A stretch of DNA of 64,000 nucleotides from Lentisphaerota bacterium (GTDB taxonomy: Bacteria; Verrucomicrobiota; Lentisphaeria; Oligosphaerales; JABHEG01). Positions 52,725 through 61,462 of this stretch are shown piece after piece. The notes beneath the pieces were generated by a model, which saw only the letters and a program-made list of their open reading frames with translations, did no database searches and was not told where the DNA came from. The stretch spans positions 1 to 64,000 of the forward strand of contig JABHEG010000334.1 in NCBI GenBank assembly GCA_018676675.1, given 5' to 3'. How positions within the stretch are numbered: position 1 is the stretch's first letter; each line of letters opens with the position of its first letter. The translations under genes were made by a program, and so were the position numbers.

Positions 52725-54074
52725 ATGATTAGGCACGGGCTCAGACCGACGCTCTTGGTCCTTTTGGCCACTGCAGTCAGCCATCCTTTCTTCGCCGATG
52801 GGAAGCAGGCAAAGGCATTCCCCGGAGCCGAGGGGTTCGGGGCTTCCGCCACTGGTGGGCGAGGAGGGAGAGTCCTGCTGGTCACCAGTCTCAGGGACTA
52901 CGCTCGAGGCCGGAAGCCGGTCCCGGGAACGTTGCGTGCGGCGATCGAGACCAAAGGACCACGAATCGTGGTCTTCCGCGTGTCCGGAACCATTGCTCTC
53001 GTCGACAAGCTTGTCATCGGCAACCCGGATATCACGATCGCCGGCCAAAGCGCCCCGGGGGGCGGGATTTGCCTTAAGGATCGCTCGGTCATCATCGCCG
53101 CCCCCAACGTCGTAGTCCGGCACCTGCGTGTCCGGCCGGGCGACGAACCTGTGTCAGAGTTCCGTGAGCGGGGCAAGCGGTTCGAACCCGACGCCATTTC
53201 CATCAATCAGGGCGCCCGGAACATCATTGTTGACCATTGTTCGGCGAGTTGGGCCATCGATGAGGTGCTCTCTGTATCAGGCAAGGGCATCACTGATGTC
53301 ACCGTTCAGTGGTGCATAATCAGCGAATCGCTCAACCAAAGCGCTCATTCCAAAGGCAAACACGGATACGGCTCCCTGCTACGGTGTAACGGGAACATCA
53401 CATTCCACCACAATCTCTACACTCAGCACTCCAGTCGCTGCCCGCGTCCGGGAACGTACGGGGACGGGAGCATTCTCCTGGATTTCCGCAATAATGTGAT
53501 CCACAACGGCAAGGGCTACTCCGGGGCCGATGCCGTGCGAATGAACTACGTGGGAAACCACATCCGCACCAGCCAGGGAGCCGGCTTCTATGTCGGGGGG
53601 GCAGAAACCAAGGTGTTTGTGGACAGGAATTTCCAGGTTGGCCTGGGGCGGAAGAACGAGAGTCAATGGAAACTGATCGGCAAAGCCAAACCCACTAATA
53701 AGCGGAGCAAACCGTTTCCCGCTGTCTCAGTCAGGACCACCTCTGCACAAGACGCGTTCCAGGCGGTATTGGCTGCAGCAGGCGCAACTCTTCCGCGCCG
53801 TGATGCCGTGGACCGCCGACTTGTGACAGATGTGCAGAAGGGGAAGATGAGCCTGATTGACTCGCAAGAGGACGTCGGAGGCTGGCCGCGACTCTCGACC
53901 ACCAGTCCCCGCAGAGATAGCGATTCAGATGGCATGCCGGACAAGTGGGAGACGATGTTCGGGCTCAGCCTGGGAAAGGACGACAGCAGTGGGGATCCCG
54001 ATGGAGACGGCTACACCAACATCGAGGAGTTTCTGAATGCGACGGATCCGAAGCAGGCCGTCGACAGACGCTGA
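52725..54074 (+). CDS. Pectate-lyase-like polysaccharide lyase (PL1-type) with C-terminal calcium loops
   Basis: The 449-residue protein has a signal peptide (LRPTLLVLLATAVSHPFFA) and a right-handed beta-helix of the PL1 pectate lyase type: FPGAEGFGASATGGRGGRVL at the start, VFRVSGTIAL, ITIAGQSAPGGGICLKD, VDHCSASWAIDEV and ITFHHNLYTQHSSRCPR. It should cleave pectate or a related polyuronate by beta-elimination. The end carries two calcium-type loops, DSDSDGMPDKWE (about 397-408) and DPDGDGYTNIEEFLN (about 425-439), a module common at the C termini of PVC secreted enzymes. ATG 52725 has AAAGG upstream; TTG 52710 is also in frame. It follows the DUF4861 gene by 87 bases. Confidence 0.88.
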   Translation: MIRHGLRPTLLVLLATAVSHPFFADGKQAKAFPGAEGFGASATGGRGGRVLLVTSLRDYARGRKPVPGTLRAAIETKGPRIVVFRVSGTIALVDKLVIGNPDITIAGQSAPGGGICLKDRSVIIAAPNVVVRHLRVRPGDEPVSEFRERGKRFEPDAISINQGARNIIVDHCSASWAIDEVLSVSGKGITDVTVQWCIISESLNQSAHSKGKHGYGSLLRCNGNITFHHNLYTQHSSRCPRPGTYGDGSILLDFRNNVIHNGKGYSGADAVRMNYVGNHIRTSQGAGFYVGGAETKVFVDRNFQVGLGRKNESQWKLIGKAKPTNKRSKPFPAVSVRTTSAQDAFQAVLAAAGATLPRRDAVDRRLVTDVQKGKMSLIDSQEDVGGWPRLSTTSPRRDSDSDGMPDKWETMFGLSLGKDDSSGDPDGDGYTNIEEFLNATDPKQAVDRR

Positions 54075-54187
54075 TCGCCGGGGATAGGGACGGCACTCGT
54101 GCGTAAGTAACTACACCGTTTCTAAGCACAAAGCTACTGGTCGCGACATCCTCCCGTTGGGGGTGCCGCATCTCCGTATGCGGCCAG

Positions 54188-54207
54188 GCCGGTTACGGAG
54201 AACCGGC
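54188..54207. terminator. Stem-loop between convergent pectate lyase and DUF3604 genes
   Basis: GCCGGTT (54188-54194) and AACCGGC (54201-54207) pair perfectly around ACGGAG. A perfect palindrome GCGAGGGCCCTCGC lies at 54261-54274. Both are in the 254-base gap between convergent genes, so one or both may end transcription. The rest of the gap holds no supported gene. Confidence 0.45.
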
Positions 54208-54328
54208 GCTCCAGACATTTGGGGGCAGTTACACTCTCTGATATGCCTGCCGGCGCTGCGGCGAGGGCCCTCGCTCTTTGGTGGCTGAGCGTCCCCCAAC
54301 CCCGATTCCCGAATCCCGCCCTTCCCCC

Positions 54329-57232
54329 TCAATACCCCAGCCAGACAGGACTGCTCCAGGCAATTTCCTCGTCCGTCTGGATCAGTCGTACGTAGTAGTA
54401 GCTCTTCCCGACCACCGGACTGGTGTCACGGAAGACGAGATCGGCCTTCTTGCCCTTTGGGCTCTTGCTGTAGATGAACTCGTTGTTCCGGCACACCTCG
54501 ATTCGGTCGATGTCGCCCGGGCAATCCGCCACAATCCGAATCTCCACCGGCTTCCCGCCGGATTCAGGGATTTTCTCTCCCATCAGGGCGCCGTTCACTC
54601 GCACGTCCAGCATGATTTTGGCGGCCGTGCTCCCGAAGCAATGGCGCGCGCGAATGGCGTCGAGAACAGCCTCGCGTGTCAGTTCAGGCGCATAGACGCA
54701 GGCCTTCCCTCTGCCTCCGGTGTGATCCGGACTCGCAATCACGCCGATCACTACTCCCCGGGCCCAGGCGTCCTGGATGAAGCTCCCCTTTGTCTTCACC
54801 GAACGTCCCGCCATTCGCGGCGCTCCAAGATACTCGTACGAACCACGCCCCTGGAAGATCTCTGCCACGGGCTGTGCCGTTTCATCCGCAAAGTCCCAGT
54901 CACATGGCACGTTCCCGGTGTCGGCGATCTGGTGAGGAATGTTGACGAAATTGGCGTTCATCTGCCGCAACTCGGACCACACCTCGGCCGGTGTCTGGTA
55001 GTTGGCCGCGTTCCACCAACGGGGGAAATAGGCATCTGCAAACACCAGGTTTCGGTGTCCGTAGAAGCCAAAGGGATACTTCTCGCTGTATTTCTCGAAC
55101 GTGGATGTCCACTCTTCGCCGAGGAACGTCAGGAAACGCTCCGGGTCGTTGTTCAGTCGATTGAGTTTTGCTGTGTAGTCCCAGAGGTAAGGGGTGATGC
55201 CGTAACCGTGGTCTGTCACGCAGGCGAAGTCATGCCGCGCCAGATCACGCATATTCTGGTACGACTCATCAATGGACTCGTCTCGGATGCGTCCACAGAT
55301 CGACACCTGCGTGTGGTCGTGCAGGTCACCATAGAACAGCTTGAGTGTCTGACCTTTGTACTGGATGTGGGGCGTCGGGCGATCTTCACCGTACTGCACG
55401 CGCAATGTCGCGGGCTCGAAGACCGCGGCGTTCTCTTTGTGCGGAGCGAGAACCATCTGCGTTGCTGCCGGGAGCTCCCCCGCATTGGTCACGGCAAGGT
55501 AGAGGTCACTCGTGGCTTTGGCGGACTCCTCCCGATTGTTGTACTTCCCCTTGAGCGTATCCGCCTGGAAGAGCATAGTCACCTCGTCCCCGGCAAACAC
55601 GACTGACGGGGCGCGATCCATTCCTTTGAGGGTCGCCACAGGGGTTGTGCGTACCCACTTGGCCCCGTTGTGGCAGGACAGCATCGCGAACCAATCCCTG
55701 TTGCTCCCACGCGTGAACGCCAACCAGAGCCGGCCCTGCTCGTCGAATGCGGGGCTTAGCGCTTCTCCACCTCTGGTCATTGGGGCCATGCCATCCGCTG
55801 CGGGACTCTTCAACCCGTCGGCCTCGATTCGTGCGACGCACATATTCTTGGCCCGCGTCCCACCAATTGAGAAATTTGCCATCTGGGCGTTCTCATAGGC
55901 AATCCAGAGCTCATCTCCTCGAGCGAACAGCTTGCCATGCCGGTCAATCGTTGCCGCAGTCGTGAGACGTCGTTCCTGTTTCCATACCTTGCCGCTGTCA
56001 GTTGAACGGAGGAAGAGATCGACATTGTTGTCCTTCAGGCCGTGCCAGGCGGCTGCCACCCGCCCCGAGTCCAGCACGGCGATCGTGGGGTCATAGCAGT
56101 TGACTCCCGCGGCACTGAGACGCGATTCATTGCCGAGTGTTGTCCCTGTCAGGCTGTTGGCCATAACCTGACGTTCTCCATCACGGCTCGACTCCCACGC
56201 CACCCACAACCGATCTCCTGCAACGGCAGCACAAGGGTCAGTGTCGACGCCAGCGTCACGAGAGACTCGAATCGGGCGCCCAGGGCCAGCCGCGCCGCAC
56301 TTGACCGCGTACACATCCCAGTTCCGACTCACCTCACCGGCGTACACCAACCAGATGCTCTGCCCATCGGCGACCAACTGCGGTGCAAACACGAAAGAGT
56401 CCTTTCCCGACACCACATCCCATTCTCCGAGTTGCTCAAGTGCACCCGCCATGACTCGGTACCGGCCAAGGCGCAACGTGTCATCACCGTCTGCAAAGCT
56501 CACCCACGCGATGAAGAGGGAGCCATCTGCAGAACGCACCATCGTCGGTTGGTCGTTGAAGCCCTTTCCCTGGGTGACAGGAATTGGGGGAACGGTCTGG
56601 AACTCCGAGACCTGGGCATCGTCCACCCAGATTGTGCCGGGGGCGGAGGCGAACGTGCTGGGAGTGATGAACTGCAGCTCGAGATCCCCTGTGCGAGGAG
56701 CTGTGAATCGCCCCTCAAAGCGACGCCATCTCGCTGGTATGTTCTGAAACACACCGACGCTCTTCCGCCCCTTGTTCGTCCCGATCTCAGGGATGATGAA
56801 CACCGTCATCTTGACCCCTTTGGTGGCCCGGGCCCAAATGGAATAGCTGTAAATTGCCCCTTCCGTGACGCGCAGCTTCTGACGCAAGTACAAGGCTTTC
56901 CGAGGAGCGTCGAGCTGTCCCTTGACGCAACGCGTCCCTGAGTGAGCTGCCTTCGCGCTCTCGATGAGAGTGTGCCCGGAATCCAACGCCCAGAGCTCTT
57001 TCCCCTTCTCAAACCCCCCATTTTTCAGGACAGGGGTCCCTTCCACGAACACCATCTCGCGGGGTCTGGGCTTGCGTTTCCGTGGCGGATTCAGGGCTTT
57101 GAAATCGACGTTCCTCTCCGCCGCCTTCGGGGGCTTTGCCTGAGCAAATTGGCGTGGTGCCGCGCCATGCCTGATCACAGCAATGCCTGAGACGACGAGA
57201 AACAGCGTGATGGTCAGAACGGCATGCCTCAT
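54329..57232 (-). CDS. Exported DUF3604 (PHP-like) protein with N-terminal binding domain and propeller-like region
   Basis: The 967-residue protein starts at ATG 57232 (MRHAVLTITLFLVVSGIAVI, a signal peptide, with AGGAGT upstream). About 50-185 form a carbohydrate-binding-like sandwich (NGGFEKGKELWALDSG). About 190-560 are a sialidase-like propeller with repeated Asp-box-like strands (LFIAWVSFADGDDTL, RLWVAWESSRDG). About 620-960 match DUF3604, a PHP-superfamily domain with metal motifs YGDLHDHTQVS and CVTDHGYG. PHP domains hydrolyse phosphoesters, but the substrate of this branch is unknown. The frame continues upstream to 57628 through the palindromic repeat, which argues that ATG 57232 is correct. 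It is convergent with the pectate lyase gene. Confidence 0.83.
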   Translation of the reverse strand: MRHAVLTITLFLVVSGIAVIRHGAAPRQFAQAKPPKAAERNVDFKALNPPRKRKPRPREMVFVEGTPVLKNGGFEKGKELWALDSGHTLIESAKAAHSGTRCVKGQLDAPRKALYLRQKLRVTEGAIYSYSIWARATKGVKMTVFIIPEIGTNKGRKSVGVFQNIPARWRRFEGRFTAPRTGDLELQFITPSTFASAPGTIWVDDAQVSEFQTVPPIPVTQGKGFNDQPTMVRSADGSLFIAWVSFADGDDTLRLGRYRVMAGALEQLGEWDVVSGKDSFVFAPQLVADGQSIWLVYAGEVSRNWDVYAVKCGAAGPGRPIRVSRDAGVDTDPCAAVAGDRLWVAWESSRDGERQVMANSLTGTTLGNESRLSAAGVNCYDPTIAVLDSGRVAAAWHGLKDNNVDLFLRSTDSGKVWKQERRLTTAATIDRHGKLFARGDELWIAYENAQMANFSIGGTRAKNMCVARIEADGLKSPAADGMAPMTRGGEALSPAFDEQGRLWLAFTRGSNRDWFAMLSCHNGAKWVRTTPVATLKGMDRAPSVVFAGDEVTMLFQADTLKGKYNNREESAKATSDLYLAVTNAGELPAATQMVLAPHKENAAVFEPATLRVQYGEDRPTPHIQYKGQTLKLFYGDLHDHTQVSICGRIRDESIDESYQNMRDLARHDFACVTDHGYGITPYLWDYTAKLNRLNNDPERFLTFLGEEWTSTFEKYSEKYPFGFYGHRNLVFADAYFPRWWNAANYQTPAEVWSELRQMNANFVNIPHQIADTGNVPCDWDFADETAQPVAEIFQGRGSYEYLGAPRMAGRSVKTKGSFIQDAWARGVVIGVIASPDHTGGRGKACVYAPELTREAVLDAIRARHCFGSTAAKIMLDVRVNGALMGEKIPESGGKPVEIRIVADCPGDIDRIEVCRNNEFIYSKSPKGKKADLVFRDTSPVVGKSYYYVRLIQTDEEIAWSSPVWLGY

Positions 57233-57614
57233 GCGGAGACTCCTGTTCAAGAGAGCGCGGCCATGGCCCGAGAAGGAGAACGGACCAAGGAAAATACGGG
57301 AACTGCCATGCTCTGTCAACAACCGACAATCGCACCACTGGAGAGAGCCGGTGACCCGGCACACCCGCCCTATCCGGTCAAGGTGAGCTCGAACCGCCTC
57401 GCCACAGGCGGGAGAGCGGGGCACCCTGAGCAACAGGTAACGCCTCAGTCTCGTGAGGCGGCTCGACGGAGTCTCTCCCTCCATCGGACACAGATGGCCC
57501 AAGGAACCCCTGGAGGGAGAGACTCCGTCGAGCCGCCTTGAAGTCCCCTCACGTAACTGAGGTGTCACAGCAGGAAAACGGACCCGTTTGATCCCGGGGG
57601 AATGGTGATCTAAA
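57233..57614. other. Divergent intergenic region holding palindromic repeat copy 1
   Basis: These 382 bases lie between the DUF3604 gene and the ABC exporter operon. The palindrome at 57456-57538 is the only strong feature. No other gene is supported; the frames crossing it translate the repeat itself. Confidence 0.5.
57456..57538. repeat. Long palindromic repeat, copy 1 (perfect 28-bp arms)
   Basis: Bases 57456-57483 and 57511-57538 are exact inverted copies over 28 bases around a 27-base loop. Weaker outer pairing (CCTCAGT before, ACTGAGG after) enlarges the structure. A second copy lies at 63015-63100 with similar arms and loop, so this is a dispersed REP- or MITE-type element. It encodes a pseudo-peptide with the look LDGVSPSR ... 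MEGETPSSRL in one frame. Confidence 0.85.
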
Positions 57615-59603
57615 TTGTCACACTTCACACGACATCATGCGGCCAGCAATGTGATCCGTTCTCTGCCCAGAACGCCGCCGCAGGACAGGCCGGTCAAGGT
57701 GTCGTCCAGCGGAGAGACGTTGTCGGCCGTGGCAGGAACAGACATAGAACAAAACACCCCCGTTGAGGGCGTCGACGTCGAACTGCTGGAGGCAGGTCGG
57801 GTCGGCAAAGCATCTCGCCTGGACAAGCTCGGGCGAGAGACCCGTACGTTCCTGCGTTTCGTCAAACTCCTCCTTCCCTACAAAGACAAAGCCATCCTCA
57901 TTATGCTCCTCATCCTGGTGGCTGTGCCGCTGGGAGAGATCGGACTCTTCCTGTTCCGTGTTCTGGTCGATGAAGTCGTCCTCAACTTCGATCGCCCTAT
58001 CGGTGAACGTCTCACCCTCTTCTACCTGATCCTTGGTACTCAGCTGATCTTCTGGATTTTGCACCATGGCATGGGTGTTTTGCGCCAGATTTTCGGTTTC
58101 TACCTCGACATGAAGATCTCGATAAAGCTGCGCCACACCTTCTATAACCACCTCCACACACTTTCTCTTGGGTTCCTGCGAAGCCGTCCCGTCGGGGAAC
58201 ACATGTACAGGACAACCGCGGACACCACCGGTGGAGGGCGTCAGGGCGTCGTTTACATGATCACTGACGACATCCCCCAGGCGTTCAGCCTCGTCTACCG
58301 TATCGTGTGGGCAGGCGGGTTGCTTATCGCCGTTGACTGGAAGCTGGCGATGGTCGTCGTGGTTTACATGATTCCCTACACGGGATTCTCCCACTACCTG
58401 TACACCCTGCTCAAAGGCACGATGCGCCAACTCAAGATTCAGCAGCAGCGCTGCGCTGCCCTGCTCCGTGACGGCATTCGAGGCGTCAAGACGGTCAAGG
58501 GATTCGGACGCGTCAACTACCAAGTCCTGAAGTACACGCAGCAGGTCTATGAGGAGCGTCGAGTCTGGTGGAAATGGGCCATGCTGTCCATGCTTACCCA
58601 CTCGATTGTCCTCTGGACTATCCACCAATTGGTGACCCAGGGGATGTGGATCTACGCGGCCTACCGGGTCATGACCGGGCATCTGAGCGTCGGGGAGTAC
58701 ATGATCGTCTTCGCTCTTGTTCGACGTCTTGAGAGGCCGCTCGAGCAATTCGTCAAGCTCATGCAGTCCATCCGGATGCAGCTCGTCCCCGCCGAACGGA
58801 TTCTCGAAACGCTGGATGTGACACCCGAAATCGTCGATGCCCCGGATGCGGAACCTATCGCCACTATTCAAGGCAGGGTCGAGTTCCGGGATGTGCATTT
58901 TTCCTATGATCCGGAGAAGCCTGTTCTGCGTGGGCTGAACGTGACGGTCGAGCCGGGGGAGAGCGTGGCGTTTGTCGGGCCGAGCGGGGCCGGCAAGAGC
59001 ACGGTCATGTACCTCCTGATGCGCCTCTACGACGTCGACTCGGGTCAGGTACTGATCGACGATACGCCAATCCAGACCGTGACGATGGACAGCTTCCTCG
59101 ACCAGATGGGGGTCGTGCTCCAGGAGACTCACCTGTTCGGAGGAACGTTCACGGACAACATCCGCTATGGGAAACTTCAGGCTGACGACGAGGAAGTGGC
59201 CCAGGCAGCGAGAATGGCTGAGATTCATGAATTCATTGAGTCGCTGCCCGATGGGTACGAACGGGACTTGGGCGAGGGATTGAAGCTGTCCGGGGGGCAG
59301 CAACAGCGCCTGGGCATTGCCCGAGCACTCATCCGGGATCCGAGAATCCTCCTCCTTGACGAAGCCACTGCGTCCCTGGACTCCCGGATCGAATGCCAGA
59401 TCGTGAGGACGATCGAGAAGATCATGCGGGGACGGACGACCTTGATGATCTCGCACCGACTGGTCACGGTGACGGGGTGCGATCGGATCGTCGTTATTGA
59501 TGAAGGGCGAGTGGCGGAGCAGGGAACGCACCGCGAACTGCTGGCGAACGACGGCCTCTACAAGCTCATGTGGGATGAGCAAACGAGAGGGGCTGCCGAC
59601 TGA
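57615..59603 (+). CDS. ABC exporter half-transporter, subunit 1 (permease-ATPase fusion)
   Basis: The frame gives up to 662 residues; the start is uncertain (TTG 57615, or GTG 57729 with GGAGAG nearby). A six-helix type I exporter membrane domain spans about 85-380 (ILIMLLILVAVPLGEIGLFL is the first helix), followed by an ATPase domain with Walker A VGPSGAGKST (about 454-462), signature LSGGQQQR, Walker B ILLLDEATASLD and switch His in ISHRL. The next subunit starts at the overlapping TGATG (59603), so they form a translationally coupled heterodimer. The pair lies upstream of an adaptor-like gene, which suggests export across both membranes. The cargo is not evident from neighbours. Confidence 0.94.
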   Translation: MSHFTRHHAASNVIRSLPRTPPQDRPVKVSSSGETLSAVAGTDIEQNTPVEGVDVELLEAGRVGKASRLDKLGRETRTFLRFVKLLLPYKDKAILIMLLILVAVPLGEIGLFLFRVLVDEVVLNFDRPIGERLTLFYLILGTQLIFWILHHGMGVLRQIFGFYLDMKISIKLRHTFYNHLHTLSLGFLRSRPVGEHMYRTTADTTGGGRQGVVYMITDDIPQAFSLVYRIVWAGGLLIAVDWKLAMVVVVYMIPYTGFSHYLYTLLKGTMRQLKIQQQRCAALLRDGIRGVKTVKGFGRVNYQVLKYTQQVYEERRVWWKWAMLSMLTHSIVLWTIHQLVTQGMWIYAAYRVMTGHLSVGEYMIVFALVRRLERPLEQFVKLMQSIRMQLVPAERILETLDVTPEIVDAPDAEPIATIQGRVEFRDVHFSYDPEKPVLRGLNVTVEPGESVAFVGPSGAGKSTVMYLLMRLYDVDSGQVLIDDTPIQTVTMDSFLDQMGVVLQETHLFGGTFTDNIRYGKLQADDEEVAQAARMAEIHEFIESLPDGYERDLGEGLKLSGGQQQRLGIARALIRDPRILLLDEATASLDSRIECQIVRTIEKIMRGRTTLMISHRLVTVTGCDRIVVIDEGRVAEQGTHRELLANDGLYKLMWDEQTRGAAD

Positions 59604-61462
59604 TGAAGAGCTACAACAAGAGGATATTCGACAGTTTCAAGTCTCAGGTGGAAGACGCAGTTGACCATCACGGTCAACCGCTTCAGGTCCGTCAGCGCAA
59701 CACGTTCGTCATCTTCCTCAAGTTCCTGACGGTGATGAAACCCTACTGGGACAAGGTGCTCCTCGTTGTCCTGGTCGTGTGCGGCTCCATGACCATGAAC
59801 GTGATCTGGCCATGGATGGGCAAGATCCTCATCGACGAAGCCCTGCCTGACAAGAACTGGCGCCTGTTCTGGATCTTAGTCGTAGCGCGTCTCAGTCTCA
59901 TTGCCTTCGGCAGGATAATGGGACTATTCAACCAGTTCTTCACGCGCTATATCGACCTCTGGGTCTTCGGGGATCTGCGCACCCGTTTCTTTGACCATCT
60001 CGTCCGACTTTCCATGACGTTCATGCAGAACCGTCCCACCGGTGAGCACATTTACCGTGCTGGCAGCGACATCTGGGGCGTGATGTTCATGATCACCGAC
60101 CTGCTTCCCAGGCTCCTCGAAGCCATCTTCGAGTTCTTCCTCATCATGATCCTGCTCACCTACGTTGACTGGCGAGTGATGGTTATCATCCTGCTCTACA
60201 TGGTCCCGTACACCATGCTGGTTCACTGGATCACGTCCCTGGTCCGCAAGTACGACCGGGAAGCCCGGACCAAGTGGCAGCGGACAACGGCCATCCTCCA
60301 GGACGGTGTGGCAGGGAAGATGGTGGTCAAGACGTTTGCCCGGCGACGTCACGAAGTCCGGAAGTTCATGAGCGCTAACGTTGACGCCTGGCGGACGCAA
60401 ATCAAACGGCGCTACACCTTCATCCTCAAAGGGCAACTGGTCGGTAACTGGGGCTTCCTGCCCTGGATCATGGGCTGGCTCATCCGCGCCTGGTTCTTCC
60501 GGCAGGCCATCCTGGGGCACATCACCTACGGATCATTACTGCCCATTTTCAGCTATATGAATCGGTTCAGGAATCCCTTCCAGCGGATCGTGAATCTGGT
60601 TCAGCAGCTCCGAGTGTCAATGGTTCCGGCTGAACGCATCATGCAGACGCTCGATGTGGCGCCCGTGGTGGTCAATGCCCCCAACGCGCCTGACATGCCC
60701 CCGTTACAGGGCCACGTGAGGTTCGAGGATGTGTACTTCAGCTATGAGGAAGACGTCCCCATCCTGCAGGGGCTGGATTTCACGATCATCCCCGGACAGA
60801 AGGTGGCCTTTGTCGGGCATAGCGGGGCGGGAAAAAGCACCGTTCTGAACCTCCTCCTGCGGCTTTATGACCCCGCAGAGGGGCGTGTGCTTCTGGATGG
60901 GACTGATGTGCGTGAGGTCCGCATGGAGAGTCTGCAGCAGCAGGTAGGCCTCGTGTTCCAAGAGACCTTCCTCTTCATCGGTACCATCAGGGACAACATC
61001 CTTTTCGCCAACACCAACGCCACCGACGAGATGATCTGGGAGGCCCTGCGCGAAGCCGAGCTCGATGAGTTCGTGCATTCCCTTCCCAAAGGGCTGGATA
61101 CCGACCTGCATGAAGGCACAAGCCTCTCCGGAGGCCAGAAGCAGCGGCTCGGGATCGCCCGGGCACTTGTGCGGAATCCGCAGCTGCTCGTCCTGGACGA
61201 GCCCACTTCCTCACTCGACAGCGACACCGAAGTCCGCGTGCTCGAGACCTTGCGAAAAGTAATGAAGGGCCGGACAACGATCATCATTTCCCATCGCCTG
61301 CCCACAGTCGTCGATGCGGATGTCATTTTTGCCATGGACAAGGGCCGAGTTGTGGAGGCCGGAACTCACGCACAGCTCTTTGCCGAGGGCGGTTACTACG
61401 CTGACCTTTACACCACGTACTTCGCAGGCAAGCATGCCGGGGAGAACGATGAAGACGATTAA
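59603..61462 (+). CDS. ABC exporter half-transporter, subunit 2 (permease-ATPase fusion)
   Basis: The 619-residue protein has the same plan as subunit 1: a membrane domain with six helices (about 50-330), then an ATPase with Walker A VGHSGAGKST (about 405-413), signature LSGGQKQR and Walker B LLVLDEPTSSLD. The catalytic Glu after Walker B and the switch His (ISHRLP) are present in both subunits, so both ATPase sites look intact. ATG 59603 overlaps the previous stop by one base. The downstream adaptor gene starts inside its last codons (ATG 61449), so all three are one operon. Substrate unknown. Confidence 0.95.
   Translation: MKSYNKRIFDSFKSQVEDAVDHHGQPLQVRQRNTFVIFLKFLTVMKPYWDKVLLVVLVVCGSMTMNVIWPWMGKILIDEALPDKNWRLFWILVVARLSLIAFGRIMGLFNQFFTRYIDLWVFGDLRTRFFDHLVRLSMTFMQNRPTGEHIYRAGSDIWGVMFMITDLLPRLLEAIFEFFLIMILLTYVDWRVMVIILLYMVPYTMLVHWITSLVRKYDREARTKWQRTTAILQDGVAGKMVVKTFARRRHEVRKFMSANVDAWRTQIKRRYTFILKGQLVGNWGFLPWIMGWLIRAWFFRQAILGHITYGSLLPIFSYMNRFRNPFQRIVNLVQQLRVSMVPAERIMQTLDVAPVVVNAPNAPDMPPLQGHVRFEDVYFSYEEDVPILQGLDFTIIPGQKVAFVGHSGAGKSTVLNLLLRLYDPAEGRVLLDGTDVREVRMESLQQQVGLVFQETFLFIGTIRDNILFANTNATDEMIWEALREAELDEFVHSLPKGLDTDLHEGTSLSGGQKQRLGIARALVRNPQLLVLDEPTSSLDSDTEVRVLETLRKVMKGRTTIIISHRLPTVVDADVIFAMDKGRVVEAGTHAQLFAEGGYYADLYTTYFAGKHAGENDEDD

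Noticed and set aside
54278..55606. A 442-codon plus-strand frame opposite the DUF3604 gene
   Set aside because: The opposite strand carries clear PHP motifs with a signal peptide and ribosome-binding site; the frame is an antisense shadow.
57233..57628. N-terminal extension of the DUF3604 frame
   Set aside because: It translates through the palindromic repeat; a signal peptide and AGGAGT site mark ATG 57232 as the start.
57618..59582. A 654-codon open frame on the minus strand opposite the first ABC subunit
   Set aside because: It mirrors the conserved permease-ATPase frame, has His/Asp/Gln-rich composition and no domain; high GC and codon bias create such antisense frames.
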